From: Mikania micrantha
Taxonomy: Eukaryota > Streptophyta > Magnoliopsida > Asterales > Asteraceae
Length of the DNA: 64,000 nucleotides
Assembly (NCBI GenBank): GCA_009363875.1
Contig: CM018683.1
Coordinates: 49,837,711-49,901,710, forward strand
Reading direction: 5' to 3'
The notes under the pieces were generated by a model. It was not told the DNA's origin, did not search any database, and saw nothing but the letters and a program-made list of their open reading frames with translations. Within the stretch, counting starts at the first letter, position 1, and every line of letters starts with the position of its first letter. Shown here piece by piece: positions 22,220 through 33,788 of the stretch. Made by a program: the position numbers and the translations under genes.

Positions 22220-24355
22220 TGTGATAATCGCGTACAAAGAATTACGTCAGCAACAAATTGAGCATACTTGATCGTGTTTAAAATCCGCGTTGAATTGGTC
22301 GTCGAAATTAATATGGGATGATAGTATGCGAAAAATGATGAACGTGGGCGAAAACGGTGCGCGAAACGGAGTTACGGATTGTTCGGAATCGCGAAACGAA
22401 GTTTCCGTCGAAAAACGGGTGAAATTACCCTGAGGCGGTACGCCCTAGGTCGAGTGACAAGTCCAGGCGATGCGCGCGGGTGTCGAAATTTTCTAGAAGG
22501 CTGGGAAGGGCCGCGCGGTACGCCTGGCATGGCTGCGGATCGCCAGGCGATGCGCCTGGGTCCAGATCAGCGGCCACTTGCTTAAAAATCCAGATTTTTA
22601 TCCTCATCTTCATTTTCATCATCCATCGACGAAGCCAGCTTCCAACACACGAAAAATCTTCATCCAACTCATCAAATCTCTGTTTCGAAGCCTCCGGGAC
22701 GTTTAGATCATATCCAGAAGCGTTAAAACAAGTCCTGATCATCATTTCATCCGTTGGAATCCGTCAGAATAGGTAATGGTTCATTTTAAACCTTCTGGTT
22801 TGATTTTTATTGATTAAATATTGAGTTTGAACGTAAGGATATAGTTAGGGTTGTTGATTATTGCCTAGATGATGGCTAGGATTGATTTTGAATGACAAAC
22901 TCGAACTGTTAACGGGTAAATCCTTGTTTTGAGCCGTTGTAATGCCCGGTTTGCATGGAATCATAACAATGGTTATAATGGTTTAAACCATTTGATGATG
23001 ACAATGTAGATGATTAGTTTGATTAATCTTTGACATGTAACGTGAAAGCCATGTGTTTCAAACTAATCACAGTTATTAACATACTCGTTGGAACGATTAT
23101 CTGACGGTTTTGATAACAGTCAGATCAGTATGTTAAACATGGTTATTAAACCCACTCTAATACTACATTGTGATATTCCATGATAATTGGGTAATCAATA
23201 ACAAGGATTAATCATTCCTAAGCCATTAAACTTTCTAAAGACTACTTTAACATTATAATCAACAACATTAACTATTTGGTTAATCTGAGATTATACTGAT
23301 TAATCAAGTGAGTCATCAACTTAGTATTAGGAACTTGAATCAGTATAGGTTCCTACATTATCATACATTGTATGATATTACATTAAAATATGTAAATAAA
23401 TACTAAACTTCGGGTTGATGACTGTTAAGGCAATGTCTTTGACATTGGACGTTCAAAACGATTTAATTAGCAAGTTAAAACATAAATATCATATCAAACA
23501 TTAAATAATGCAGAATCTTATCAATAGCACCAGTTGCGTGTGTTTCTACTGCTTTGAGACATCAAGTGAGTTTCGTACAACCCCTTTTCTCTTTATTGTT
23601 TTATAAACATCGGGGTAATACTGCAAACTGTTTTCTGAACATATGATATGCATCACTGATATCTGTGTGATTTCATGTGACTTTTTGTGTGATTTCATGG
23701 GATTTTGCCGTTAGTATCTCTATCACAGTATCAAAAGTCCTCATCTCTTGAACTGTATCTAGTGAACCCATGTGGGGCCGAACAGGAATCATTGATAGTA
23801 CTATTGGCTGACAACCCATTCGCTGGGAGGATTGCATCTCCCCTGGTGTGAATGTTTGATACCTGGTTACGAAACGCTTTCTTAATGTTAGTGATAGACA
23901 TTAAGATTATGAGGCATTAAGATATTTACCGACGGGTAGTATCTTCGTGAACGAACAACTGTCCGAAAGGAACTAGATACGGGTCCCATGGTTATCATGA
24001 ATTGAAACTTTGAGAACATACTTATCATATCATATTGTTCTAAATGAACTGTCGAACTCACCAGCTTTGTGCTGACGTTTTAAACTTAACATTTTTGCAG
24101 GTCAGCGGTGATAATACGGTGAGGATGCACGTCACACTTGTGTAATTAAGAAGTTTAGATTGTGTAATAATTATGTTGTTATATTACTGTATTGACGAAA
24201 CCTTTGTATGGTATTTATTTTAAGTGAATCTGTGTGCTGTGATATCGGTTCAAGTAAGTCACACCTCATCTCTGAGACATCACCACTATGCTTCCGCAAC
24301 CAAAAGAATGAGACGTATGACATCATCTCAGGTGACGAGAGGTGGGGGTGTGACA
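22220..24355 (+). repeat. Element B LTR 3
   Basis: The LTR is 2136 bp, one T shorter than LTR 1 in a T-run near 22617. Further differences cluster at its right end: GTATGGTAT near 24207 in place of GTATGATAT, and a spacer AGG in place of GGG after the LTR. Confidence 0.93.
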
Positions 24356-24420
24356 AGGTGGTACCAGAGCCACAGGTTATAGAAATTAGGTTGACTTAGA
24401 AACCTAGACTATAACCATAG
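24356..24420 (+). mobile_element. Truncated start of a third element B internal region
   Basis: These 65 bp match the start of the B internal region. They include a mutated primer site, TGGTACCAGAGCC (24359-24371), with T changed to C, and both arms of the GGTTATAG/CTATAACC inverted repeat. Homology stops at ACCATAG (24420). The array therefore once extended further right. Confidence 0.85.
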
Positions 24421-25534
24421 TTATATTCATGGAGTAAATCCAAAAGTTTGTAAGGGGGGTAGAAGATGTTGATGATTTGAATGGACAAAATGTATCAGGA
24501 GGACTAATATTTGTTAATTTCGGTCATCCTTTAGGAGGTAGAAAATTAAGACAAGGCAAGATTTTCACTTTAAATGATAATTTAAAGGAAAAAGCACATC
24601 GTTATGCTTTGTTCAATTCAGATAATGCAGAAGTTTATGAGTATATCAAGTCAGTGTTCAATTCTTGACCTTTTCTTTCTTTCATAATATTTGTCAATAT
24701 AAATTTTTTATATTTATGTCATTTTTTTAAATGATGTTGTAGTGAGCATGAAGCTTATGTTGACAATCAACCACGAAAAAGTCGGTGGGAACATGCGCAA
24801 GTCCATAGTCATGAGTTTGCTAGCTGGTTAAAAGAAAAGGTAATACGTATTAACGTTCTAGATCATATTTTTTGGCTTTCTAAGGGACCTAGTCCTACAT
24901 CAAGGAGATACAACAAGTATTATGCCAATGGGTATAGGTTTCATACCAAATCACGAGATGCGAAATGTCTTACTTAAAATAATGGAGTTTCGATTACATC
25001 TTTAACTCCTAGTTTTGCAAGTGCACGGGACAAAAATCCGGCAGTTGGTAATGTTGATTACTATGGTAGAATTTTGGATATAATTGAACTTGACTATTGG
25101 TCAAAGTTTAAAGTTGTATTATTTCATTGTGAGTGGTACCAAGTTGAGAAAGATGATTATGGCTTATCATGTGTTAATTTGAATAAGTTTTCTTATTCAG
25201 ATGATCCTTTTGTCATGCCTTCCCAAGTGAAACATGTATTCTATGTACCAGACCCTATTGAAGATGGTTTGCATTATGTTATCAATATGGTTCCAAGAGA
25301 TATCTATGACTTTGAAGAAGAAAATAAAGAAACTGATGGTGACTCCTATTGGTGTGAGCCTAATGAAGATGGTTAGGTCAACTTGCACAAGATAGTGTGC
25401 AAGAGATTTAATTACCAAGAAAAGATATCCCTCCTCTTATAGTTGATGCAAATGATAGTGAGAGTTGTGATGATTCTGATCATGATGATACATTATGGGA
25501 TTGGATGAATGCCGATGAAGATGATGCGGATTGA
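24421..25534 (+). pseudogene. CACTA (En/Spm) transposase-like C-terminal fragment
   Basis: Two coding blocks read like the C-terminal half of plant CACTA transposase proteins. Block 1 (to 24668) contains GGLIFVNFGHPLGGRK and EVYEYIKSVFNS. Block 2 (about 24746-25376) contains WEHAQVHSHEFASWLKEK, a CAA-to-TAA stop at 24975-24977, and a DUF4216-like stretch (YYGRILDIIELDYW ... FKVVLFHCEW). The region between the blocks is AT-rich and ends in TTGTAG before the next codons, like an intron, though I see no clear GT donor. After 25376 the frame shifts; the acidic tail (WDWMNADEDDAD) ends at 25534. The N-terminal transposase core and terminal inverted repeats are absent. Confidence 0.8.
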
Positions 25535-28084
25535 GTTAACAGGTTTGATTGCATGTTTTGAGCAGAAAGATTTTTTTATTGTTTGTAAGGTATATGTGTG
25601 TTACACGTGTAAATTTAGATATTGTTTTTGGGAATTTTTCTAATTTTTTTATATTTTTATATGCAGAAATTAGTTGCAATGTGTTGAACTGAATCACTTT
25701 TTACAACCAGGTATGTGTGTGTATGTTGTGTGATGTGTGTGTATTTTTTCATAAATTGGGTCAATTGAGTTTACTTGTGTACAGAATATGTGTGCAGTAT
25801 GTGTGTATATGCAGTGTGTGTTAATGTAAGATGAAAGCTTGCGCAGAAAGTGTGTGCAGGTTGTGTGACTATATAGCCCATGGTTTGGTGGTTGGTTTTG
25901 GTCCCATACATGATTGTTGTTTTGGGTGTGTGTTGGAAAGGCCTTGGGCCTATTGTAGGTGGTGCTCAGGGGCTGTTTAGATGCTGGTTGGGTGTCTGGT
26001 TCCTTTTAGTGGTGCCATGCCATTTTTTTGGGTGTCTTAACTCCGGTAATCAGTTGGTTTTGGGTTGTGGTGGTTATGGTACTGGATGGTACATTCTTGG
26101 CTGTGTTTTTGCTGCTGGATGTGTATACATCAGAGATAACATATGGTTTTTGGTTGCAGTTGGTTGTCAAGAGTTTTTATTGGGTAATTGTGATTTGTAT
26201 AGTCTTTTTCCCTGGTTTGTTTACTGCATGGAAATGAGCAATTCACATAATGGGTAATGAGTAATGCTACTTTTAATGATAAAAAATTACTGATGAAATG
26301 ATGAGTCAAATTTAGTTGACAAGATGGCAATTTACAAAACGGGTGATGCTACTTTTAATGTATTAAACTTGCTAAGCGGTCAATGGTTCAAATGAATGCA
26401 ATCAAAAGTACCTGTTTACTTAATAGGTGAGCTGGTCAACATAATTTTGATGCTTAAAAATTGCTAATGGGTCTACAAGTCAAATTAGTGCGACGAAAAT
26501 GGCAATTCAAATAATACATAATGGGTCATGCTGCTTTAATGCACAAAACATGCTAATGGTCGACAATTCAAGTAAATGAAATCAAAAGTAAGAGTTCACA
26601 TAAAAAGTCAACTGGATGTACGTTTGATGCTTTGAAATTGCTAATGGGTCAAAAAGTCAAATTTAATGTAAAAAAATAATAATTAACATAATGGATCAAT
26701 GGATCATGTTATGGGTCGACGGTTGAAATAAATGTTATCAAAAGTAAGGGTTCATATAAAAATTCAGCTAATTGTTTAACTTTTGTTGCATTAAAATTGC
26801 TAACGGGTCAAGAAGTTAAATTTAATGTAGTAAATTGTAGTTGAATATAACTTGCAGACATCTAACATATAATGGGTGCAGAATGTATGCAGTTTGTGTA
26901 TTCGTGGGTGCAGAATGGGTGCAGAATTGTGTTGTGCATATGTAGTGTGCTGTATATATGTAGTGTGTTGTGTATGTGCACATAATATGTATTATGTGTT
27001 TTTGCAGTGTGTAGTGTGTATTAATGCATAATTTGATATAAAAAATGAAAATTTTTAAATCTTAATTAACACATGAAAATTTTATAATTTTTGGGTTTTT
27101 GAATTTTCATTTTTATGATGTTTTTGGCTTTAATTTGTAATTTTTATATATTTTTCTATGGAGGACTATGTTGACATGTTATGAGTAGAACCAACTTGTT
27201 TATATTACCAGGTATGTGTATTTTATGATGTGTGCTGTATGTTTATGTATTCCAATATGCGTTTGTGTGTCCAGTGTGTGTATTTGTAGCGATTGTATGC
27301 GTGCAGAACCTCTGTGCATTCTGGGTGTATATATGTGTTGTGTGTATGCAAAACTTATAAACTGTGGTTGGCTGGGGCTTTTCTAATTTTTTTTACTACT
27401 CCATGAAGGATTGAGCTAATTTGCTTTCAAGAAATATGCAAAATGGGAAGAGAGATAGATAAAAAAACAAGATAGTTGAAAAATCAAAATGTTGGATATC
27501 AAACATCTTGCAATTTTGTTCATGTTTATTAATTGTTGGAATGAAAGTCAAGTAATTTATTTGGTGTGCATTTTGATATCATTTTTTGTTCTACAATTGT
27601 TCCAGAGTTCTTATGAAGATTTGCTAATGGGTCAACTCACAAAATGGGTCAAAGTAAAAGGGTACTCACATACTAGTTGGTGTACTTTTGATGCATTAAA
27701 TCGTTAATGGGTCAACAATTCAAATTTAATGTAATAAAAATGGCAATTCACATTCAGTGTGTCTATGTTTGCTGTGTATATGTGTGCAGCTATCTGATCA
27801 CATGTATTGTTATGAAAAGAATGTGCTTTACATCCACCTCTCAATTTTGTTTTTTAAGAATGAGTTACCAGGTGTGTATTGCAGAATATGTGCAGTTATG
27901 AAAATAAAGTGCTTTACATCAAGCTCTCAATTTTGTTTTTAAGAGTGAGTTACCATGTGTGTATTGCAGAATATGTGCAGTGTGTGTATCAGCAGAATAT
28001 GTGCAGTTATGAATGTGTGCAGAACATGTGCAGTGTGTGTATGTGTGCAAAACATGTGTGATGTGTGTATATGTGTGCAGACTA
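25535..28084 (+). repeat. TG-rich repetitive tail of the CACTA remnant
   Basis: There is no credible gene. The stretch has many GTGTGTATGTGTGCAG-like runs (about 25700-25870, 26880-27020, 27740-28080). They are interspersed with words such as AATGGGTCAACAAGTCAAA and CACATAATGGGT (about 26240-26850). Such degenerate direct repeats are typical of CACTA subterminal regions. An open frame at 25880-26257 is low-complexity TG-rich sequence. Confidence 0.6.
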
Positions 28085-28980
28085 AAGAATGGAATTTCAC
28101 ATAATTGGTCAACCTTTAACTAGAATTTTAGGCATAAAACTTGATAATGGGTAAAAAATTCAAAGTTAAGGTGATATGTGTGTTGATAGTGACGGATTGA
28201 CAGTTCAATATAATTTTACACATGCAACCTAGCGATCATGGGATTTTTGATGCAAAAAACTTCCAATGGGTCGACGAGTCAACTTAACGCTATAAATTTG
28301 CATTTCACATAATTGGTCAACATGTAAGTATACTTTTGCACATAAAACTTGCTAATGGGTCGACAAGTCAAAGTAATGCAATAAAGAATGGCATTTCACA
28401 TAATCGGTCAACCTTTAACTAGAACTTTAGGCATAAAATTTGATAATGGGTCAAAAGGTCAAAGATAGTGTGATATGTTTGCTGATTGTGATGGATCGAC
28501 ATGTCAATATAATTTTACACATGCAACCTAGCGATCATGGGATTTTTGATGCAAAAAACTTCTAACGGGTTGACAAGTCAACTTAATGCAATAAAATTTG
28601 CATTTCACATAATTGGTCAACATGTAAATATACTTTTGCACATAAAACTAGTTAATGGGTCGACAAGTCAAAGTAATGCAATAAAGAATGCATTTCACAT
28701 AATTGGTCAACGTTTAACTAGATTAGGCTTAAAACTTGATAATGGGTCAAAAAGTCAAAGTTAGTGTGATATTTGTGTTGATAGTGACGGATCGACATGT
28801 CAATATAATTTTACATATACAACCTAGCGATCATGGGATTTTTGATGCAAAAAACTACCAAATTAACGCAATAAAATTAGTAAAGCATGTAATCAGTCAA
28901 CATGTAAGCATACTTTTGCACATAAAACTAGCTAATGGGTTGACAATTCAAAAGATCAACATAAATACGGCCTACCCATC
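28085..28980 (+). repeat. Tandem repeat of about 298 bp, three copies
   Basis: AGCGATCATGGGATTTTTGA recurs at 28231, 28530 and 28826, a spacing of 299 and 296 bp. Flanking segments (CACATAATTGGTCAAC, CATAAAACTTG, AATGGGTCGACAAGTCAA) repeat in the same order. Each unit contains shorter internal repeats of the AATGGGTC type. The third copy is partly deleted. Confidence 0.85.
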
Positions 28981-29458
28981 AATAAAACATAGGCTGACCT
29001 AACATTATAACAACATAATGGCTGGCCTTGTACTAAAAATAAACCATCAGTTGACCCAGTTTAATATCCACCATAGCCAATAATAGCTGGTCCAACCAAA
29101 CTATGGCTGTTGCACCATCCTGGTCATATTGTTCCTAGGCCCGAACCAGGCACACGTCCTCCCAGCATTAAAAACCAACCCAGATATTGGGTTATAATGA
29201 ACACACCACATAATGCCATCCAAGATTTGAGGTCAACGGTTAACTGTGATGCATAAAATGTGTTACTAGGTGATACGTGAAAATAATGCTGTAAAAATGA
29301 ATTTCACATAATAGGTCAACCGATAAGAATAGTTTCGCGTATATAAACACATAGGGGGTCAACATGTCAAATTTCTGCTATAAAAATGGTAGTACGTGTA
29401 ACTGGTCAACCGATAACTATAGTTCTACGCATATAAAGACATAGAACACGTCAAATTT
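28981..29458. other. Unassigned sequence between the CACTA tail and element C
   Basis: No gene, LTR edge or terminal CACTA motif is visible. The last 200 bp resume degenerate GGTCAACCGATAA-type repeats, so this is probably still the CACTA tail. It ends where the element C LTR starts (TGTGACAC at 29459). Confidence 0.4.
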
Positions 29459-30049
29459 GTGACACTCGACAATTTCAGGTAAATTACAACTCTTACATTC
29501 CTTACATTTCACATTCATACTTGTTTTATTTCATTTAATTATGTTTAATTAGATGAGTGAACACAAACGACTATGAAACGATAGTTCGAGGAACTATCGA
29601 ATATACACTGCACATTGGTTTTCGAAACCAAATGTGGCAAACACAAACACAATGGGATTGTGGAAATACATGTTGATTATAGTTAATCAAGCATGCAAAC
29701 GGTTCGTAGCACGAACACAAACTGTTAAAGATATTTCGAGGAATTATCGAAACACACACAAATCTCACGAACGTTGGTGATCAAACTTATATGTTATTAC
29801 ATGATTATGTGCTAAACATGCATTAGATGCTTTGGATAAACGTTAGGAATCGGGTAAGAGCGAAATCGTATCAGTGAAATCAAAAAACATGAAAATGGAT
29901 CCGTCGTGGTACGCGAGGACCCAAGGTGAACGGCTTCGCGATACGCGAAGCAGGAACGGGGACTCTGAGTCCCAAATCTCTCCGCGATACTCGAAAAACA
30001 AATTTGATCGACATCCGTGATACGTGAAGGCCATGCAGATCAAAATTTT

Positions 30050-30060
30050 GTTTATATACA
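30050..30060 (+). promoter_or_regulatory. TATA-like box in element C LTR 1
   Basis: GTTTATATACA lies just downstream of the CpG-rich motif cluster and is retained in LTR 2 at 37837-37846 (TTTATATAC). A transcription start some 30 bases downstream is plausible by position; there is no direct evidence. Confidence 0.45.
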
Positions 30061-31255
30061 ACCCCAACCCTTTCCACTCGGTTCCTTTCACCTCCACTCC
30101 GATTTTTCTCATCTTCTAGAAACTAAACTCTCTGAAATCAGTCCTTGAACCTCTGTTAAACACTTCCTAAGCCACATCCTTGCATCCTTGTAAGATTTGA
30201 GGCTATTGGAACTACCATAGGAGGTCTTGGAAGCTATCAACACGTGAGACGACCACCTTCAGCCATTTCCAGGACTTCTTACACCTGCTACCACTCAAAT
30301 CTTAGCTTCTAAGGTAGTTTTAATTGTTTATTATGAGTTAGATCGTACATGCGAGGGCTAAAAACCCACATGAAACTCCTTACGATTATTGTGCTCAAAT
30401 TTGTTGGAGATTTGTTGTGTAGATGTTATAGATCTACTGATTTTAAAGTATTAGAATGTTAGATTTGAGTTTTGTTGAGTTATTGGTTGATTTGATATTG
30501 ATATTGGTACACTTGCCATAAAAGGAAACTTTTATGTTGCAAGTCTTGGATTTGTGATGATCTAGACATGTTAGACATGTCTAGATGTTGTCAAATGCAT
30601 ATTGAAGTGTTTAGAAACACATTGGGATATTTGATTTTGTCAAAAATTTGGTTTTGTAGAAACTTACTACTTATGGAAACTTTTAGAAATCAAAAGAGGG
30701 CTTTTGATGTTTTAAAGTGTTTTGATGAACTTTGATTGTTGAAACATGTTTAGAAATGATTTTTAACATATTTAGAAACTTCGTTTTGTGAAAACAAGCT
30801 TTTAAACGGATACTTTCCAAATAAGGAAACCTTATTTGGGCAAAACGACGTATATGATGATTTATGCGCCGACGATGCGTTTTAAATGTTAAAACATGAT
30901 TTTATAAACATATTGGAGGTTATTAGTTTTATGAAATGGGATTTCATAACCATACTTTCCTAAATTAGAAACTTTCTAAAAATGGTAACTTATGTGATTA
31001 GTGTCATAGGATGCATTTTGGTGTCTTATGTGCATTAAGGCACATAACCACAACAATCGTGTCACCAACGATTCGTCGAGTCTTACTAGACAACACACAC
31101 ACTCGGTTGAGCACACCGACACTTGGAGTTGTATGGGATACAACACAACACAACACAGAACACATACTCACACCTATATGGTTATAGGTGCATACTAGCA
31201 GGTGTTAGCTCTCGCAAAACGCGAACCCACATACACATCGGGACTGCTGTAACAA

Positions 31256-31782
31256 GTGAGTTCACGGCCCCTTTTAACATTTTCTACCTTTGGGGGAGAA
31301 AACATTGCATACAACCACTTTTGAACAACATACACACTTTTTGGTTACTTTTGTACATGCTAATATCGTATATGCATATGTGTGGCATTCATCCACAAAA
31401 CTGATAAGTCCTCATTAAACACACCTCGAACCGTTAATAGCGCGTTGCGCTTAGCGTGGTAACTCTGAATAGTATTATTTGGGCCTGACAAGCCCCGCTG
31501 TTGCGAGCCGTATGGCCACCCCGACTGGAGGTCGGAACAGTGCATAATTGACCAAACAACATTTGCCATATCTTGGATTGATATGGCGGGAGGCAGCATG
31601 TTAGCTTCGGTTGTGAACCCGCATATGATATAAAACATATTGACTAGCTATCAATTGATATTGCATTGTATTGAAAAGTAGACCTGCAACCTTTACTTTA
31701 AACATTTTGATGTTTACTGCTGATATAAAACCTGTGCTCTCACCAACCTTTGTGTTGACTCTTTACTCGCATGTTTTCTCAG
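31256..31782 (+). other. Possible intron inside element C LTR
   Basis: The left edge is AACAA|GTGAGTTCACGGCCCC. In LTR 2 it is AACAG|GTGAGT, a better donor. The right edge is CACCAACCTTTGTGTTGAC followed by GTTTTCTCAG|G. Also inside is TTTGGGGGAGAAAACAT, shared with D and E. The length of 527 bp is close to that in B (535), E (501) and D (489). Confidence 0.5.
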
Positions 31783-32175
31783 GTAACTATGGCATGCGCA
31801 CAAGGAATAGGATGCTAGGCTGGAGTCGCGTGCATCTGTTTAAGTGTCTTAATCTATTAAACATTTTTATCATGTGGTCGTGTTCTTATGTATTCTTAGA
31901 CATCTTTAATCGCTTCCGCAACTATTGATACTCATCATTTTGAAAAACTGTTTTGAGTTAACGCTTCTGCTATTTTTGAATGTTAAATTTGTTTTGATAA
32001 CCTACACTTACTTCCGCAACTCTGATTTTACTAAGCTGTTTTATCCAAATTATTGGATGTACGTATGAAACCATACATATAGGTCTCGCATGTTTTGTGA
32101 CCGGAGACTGCGATCCTGACAATCTGTTGTTGCTCGCGCCCCAGAAGGGACGGGATTTCTCGGGGTGCGACAAAT

Positions 32176-32188
32176 TGGTATCTGAGCC
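32176..32188 (+). other. Element C primer binding site, copy 1
   Basis: TGGTATCTGAGCC begins 3 bases after LTR 1. It differs from the usual site by T for A at the eighth base. Copy 2 (59955-59967) has the same change, so it is a feature of this lineage or an old shared mutation. Confidence 0.85.
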
Positions 32189-32335
32189 TCCAGTTATTGC
32201 GAATTAGGTTTTCATTTAGTGAACTTAGTCTATAACCACTAGTCTTCGCACAACACATAGAGCTTAGTATTATGATACTAGCGTACATGATTTCACACAC
32301 ACTTATTATGCGCATTATAGCAAGTGGCGTCATCA

Positions 32336-32382
32336 CCGTCACCGCATGTGGCTGCACATGACGGGGAAGAGCCGATAGCTCT
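32336..32382 (+). other. Paired leader hairpins of element C
   Basis: The first has CATGTG-GCTG-CACATG (32345-32360), extended by CCGT/ACGG across a bulge. The second is AGAGC-CGATA-GCTCT (32368-32382). Both recur in copy 2 (about 60114-60160). They lie between the primer site and gag and are packaging-signal candidates by position only. Confidence 0.4.
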
Positions 32383-32448
32383 ACATATTTCTTTACAATA
32401 CCCACCCGCACACACTGCATTAGTCAAACACTAACACTTATTCTCTCT

Positions 32449-33788
32449 ATGAAGATCATGGATGGAAGACGTGGAGGACGCAGGAATGAGGGCGGACGTG
32501 GAAACATCAACCTGACACAAGCTGAGTTGAACGCCCTCATCAATGAACGGGTTGACGAGGTACTTGCTGCATGGGAAGCTGCCCGTAACCAAAACCCACT
32601 AAACCAAGGTGATGAATGTGTTCATACTCACCTTGCACCACAATCACTCGTTTCCAATTCAACATGTCTACCCGATACTTAACCCAACTCTACTCTTTGC
32701 ATATCTTAGGAGCAAATCCCAACCCACCTCTCTGCACGTTCAAGATTTTCCTGGATTGCAAACCCCATTCATTCAGCGGCACTGAGGGAGCCGTTGGGCT
32801 ATTACGCTAGACTGAGAAGGCGGAATCAGCTTTCGCCATGAGCAACTGCAGGAATGTGGACAGGGTCAAGTTCGCTGCAGGGACATTCGAGGGAGCTGCC
32901 CTCACTTGGTGGAATGCAAACGTCCAGAACCTAGGGCTTGATGCAGCCAACGCTCTGCCTTGGGATAATTTTAAACAAATGTTGAACGTCGAATACTGTC
33001 CTTGTGGTGAATTGCAGAAACTGGAAACGGAATTCTGGAACCATAAGATGATTGGTTCCGAGGTTGAGGCTTACACTGCCCGATCTTATGAGTTGGCACA
33101 CCTGTGCCCGGAAATGGCAACCCCACCCTTCAAACATATAGAGAAGTACATTGAGGGATTACCACCTTAAATTCAGGGCATGGTACTTTCTCCTGACCCC
33201 ATCACCATGCAACAAACTGTGCGACTAGCCCACAAGCTCACTGACTCGGCTGTTGCACAAGGACTCTTACCACCTCGTGGTGCTGTGACCACAACCAATG
33301 ACAAGAACAAACGCAAATGGGATGACACCCTAAGCAAGGCTTCCACTCTCCAACCACCACCACAACAGCGCAAGTTCGGATCGACCCAAGCTTATGCCCC
33401 ACCCATCCCAACCACTCAAAACCAAGGGGGCTGTGCGGGAAAACACCCCAAATGCCACAAGTGCAAATTCCATCATGCACAGGGTCCGTGTGGCCGTTTC
33501 CAATGCCAGCGCTGCGGAAAAGGGGGACATGCAGCCAAAGACTGCAGGGGTGAGCTAATGACAAAGACCCCACAGCCACAACAGCAACAACAACTTGAAG
33601 CACCAAAGGGTTGCTTCGAATGTGGCAAACGAGGGCATTTCAAGAAGGATTGCCCACACCTGAAATACAACAACAACAACCAACATAACAACAACAATGG
33701 GAACAATGGCACCAGCCTTCGTGATTGGAGCCAAGGAGGCCAGAAGGGATCCCAACCTTGCAACCGGTACGTATCTCTTGAACGATAA
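32449..33788 (+). pseudogene. Element C gag-nucleocapsid with a likely intron, copy 1
   Basis: The start is ATG 32449, or the in-frame ATG at 32458. The N-terminus is Gly/Arg-rich (RRGGRRNEGGRG), then a helical segment (LTQAELNALINERVDEVL). A GT-AG segment at 32609-32709 interrupts the frame; removing it keeps the reading frame and restores the spacing seen in E. Then follow the Retrotrans_gag domain (CTFKIFLDCKPHSFSG, ALTWWNANVQ), a Cys-rich knuckle region (CHKCKFHHAQGPC, CQRCGKGGHAAKDC) and a second knuckle (CFECGKRGHFKKDC). Private stops are TAG 32808-32810 (Trp codon in copy 2) and TAA 33168-33170 (CAA in copy 2). The frame ends at 33788 and pol continues in +1. Confidence 0.88.
32609..32709 (+). 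other. Putative spliceosomal intron in element C gag, copy 1
   Basis: The 101-bp segment starts AACCAAG|GTGATGAATG and ends CATATCTTAG|GAGCAAA, with a branch-like CTTAAC about 30 bases before the end. It contains in-frame stops. Splicing would join a G to GA and keep the frame into the capsid domain. The second copy has the equivalent 100-bp segment (60387-60486), also frame-preserving. Confidence 0.65.

Larger units (their letters stand above)
3926..24420 (+). mobile_element. Element B: Ty3/gypsy chromovirus tandem array, LTR-int-LTR-int-LTR
   Basis: Three LTRs begin at 3926, 13073 and 22220, exactly 9147 bp apart, and flank two internal regions of 7010 bp. A third internal region survives for only 65 bp (24356-24420) before unrelated CACTA sequence. 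The two units are nearly identical: I noticed about ten substitutions, and one base missing in the third LTR. The internal order is primer site, leader hairpin, ORF1, 23-bp minisatellite, gag, pol, polypurine tract. Both copies carry the same stops and the same frameshift. Such arrays are expected from unequal recombination between LTRs or from tandem integration. No right-hand target duplication is visible. Confidence 0.93.
29459..32172 (+). repeat. Element C LTR 1
   Basis: The LTR is 2714 bp, starts TGTGACACTCG and ends CTCGGGGTGCGACA. Its partner starts at 37237. CpG-rich motifs at 29911-30030 (TGGTACGCG, GATACGCG) are decayed towards TG/CA relative to LTR 2, as expected from methylcytosine deamination. 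A TATA-like box follows at 30051. Donor-like AACAA|GTGAGT (31256) and acceptor-like TTTTCTCAG|G (ends 31782) are the shared LTR block. Confidence 0.92.

Noticed and set aside
24746..25534. Treating the DUF4216-like block as a host gene
   Set aside because: The neighbouring CACTA-like block, the acidic tail and the subterminal-type repeats that follow fit a degraded En/Spm element; it also has a stop and a frameshift.
25880..26257. A 125-codon hydrophobic open frame
   Set aside because: TG-rich low-complexity DNA gives Val/Leu/Cys/Trp runs; it lies in the CACTA tail with no homologous domain.
29443..29458. A target-site duplication for element C
   Set aside because: The right end of the C array lies outside the window, so no pair can be compared.
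33173..33763. Several minus-strand frames opposite gag of element C (also 60862-61452)
   Set aside because: They are shadows of the Gly/Asn/Gln-rich gag coding strand and carry no independent domain.
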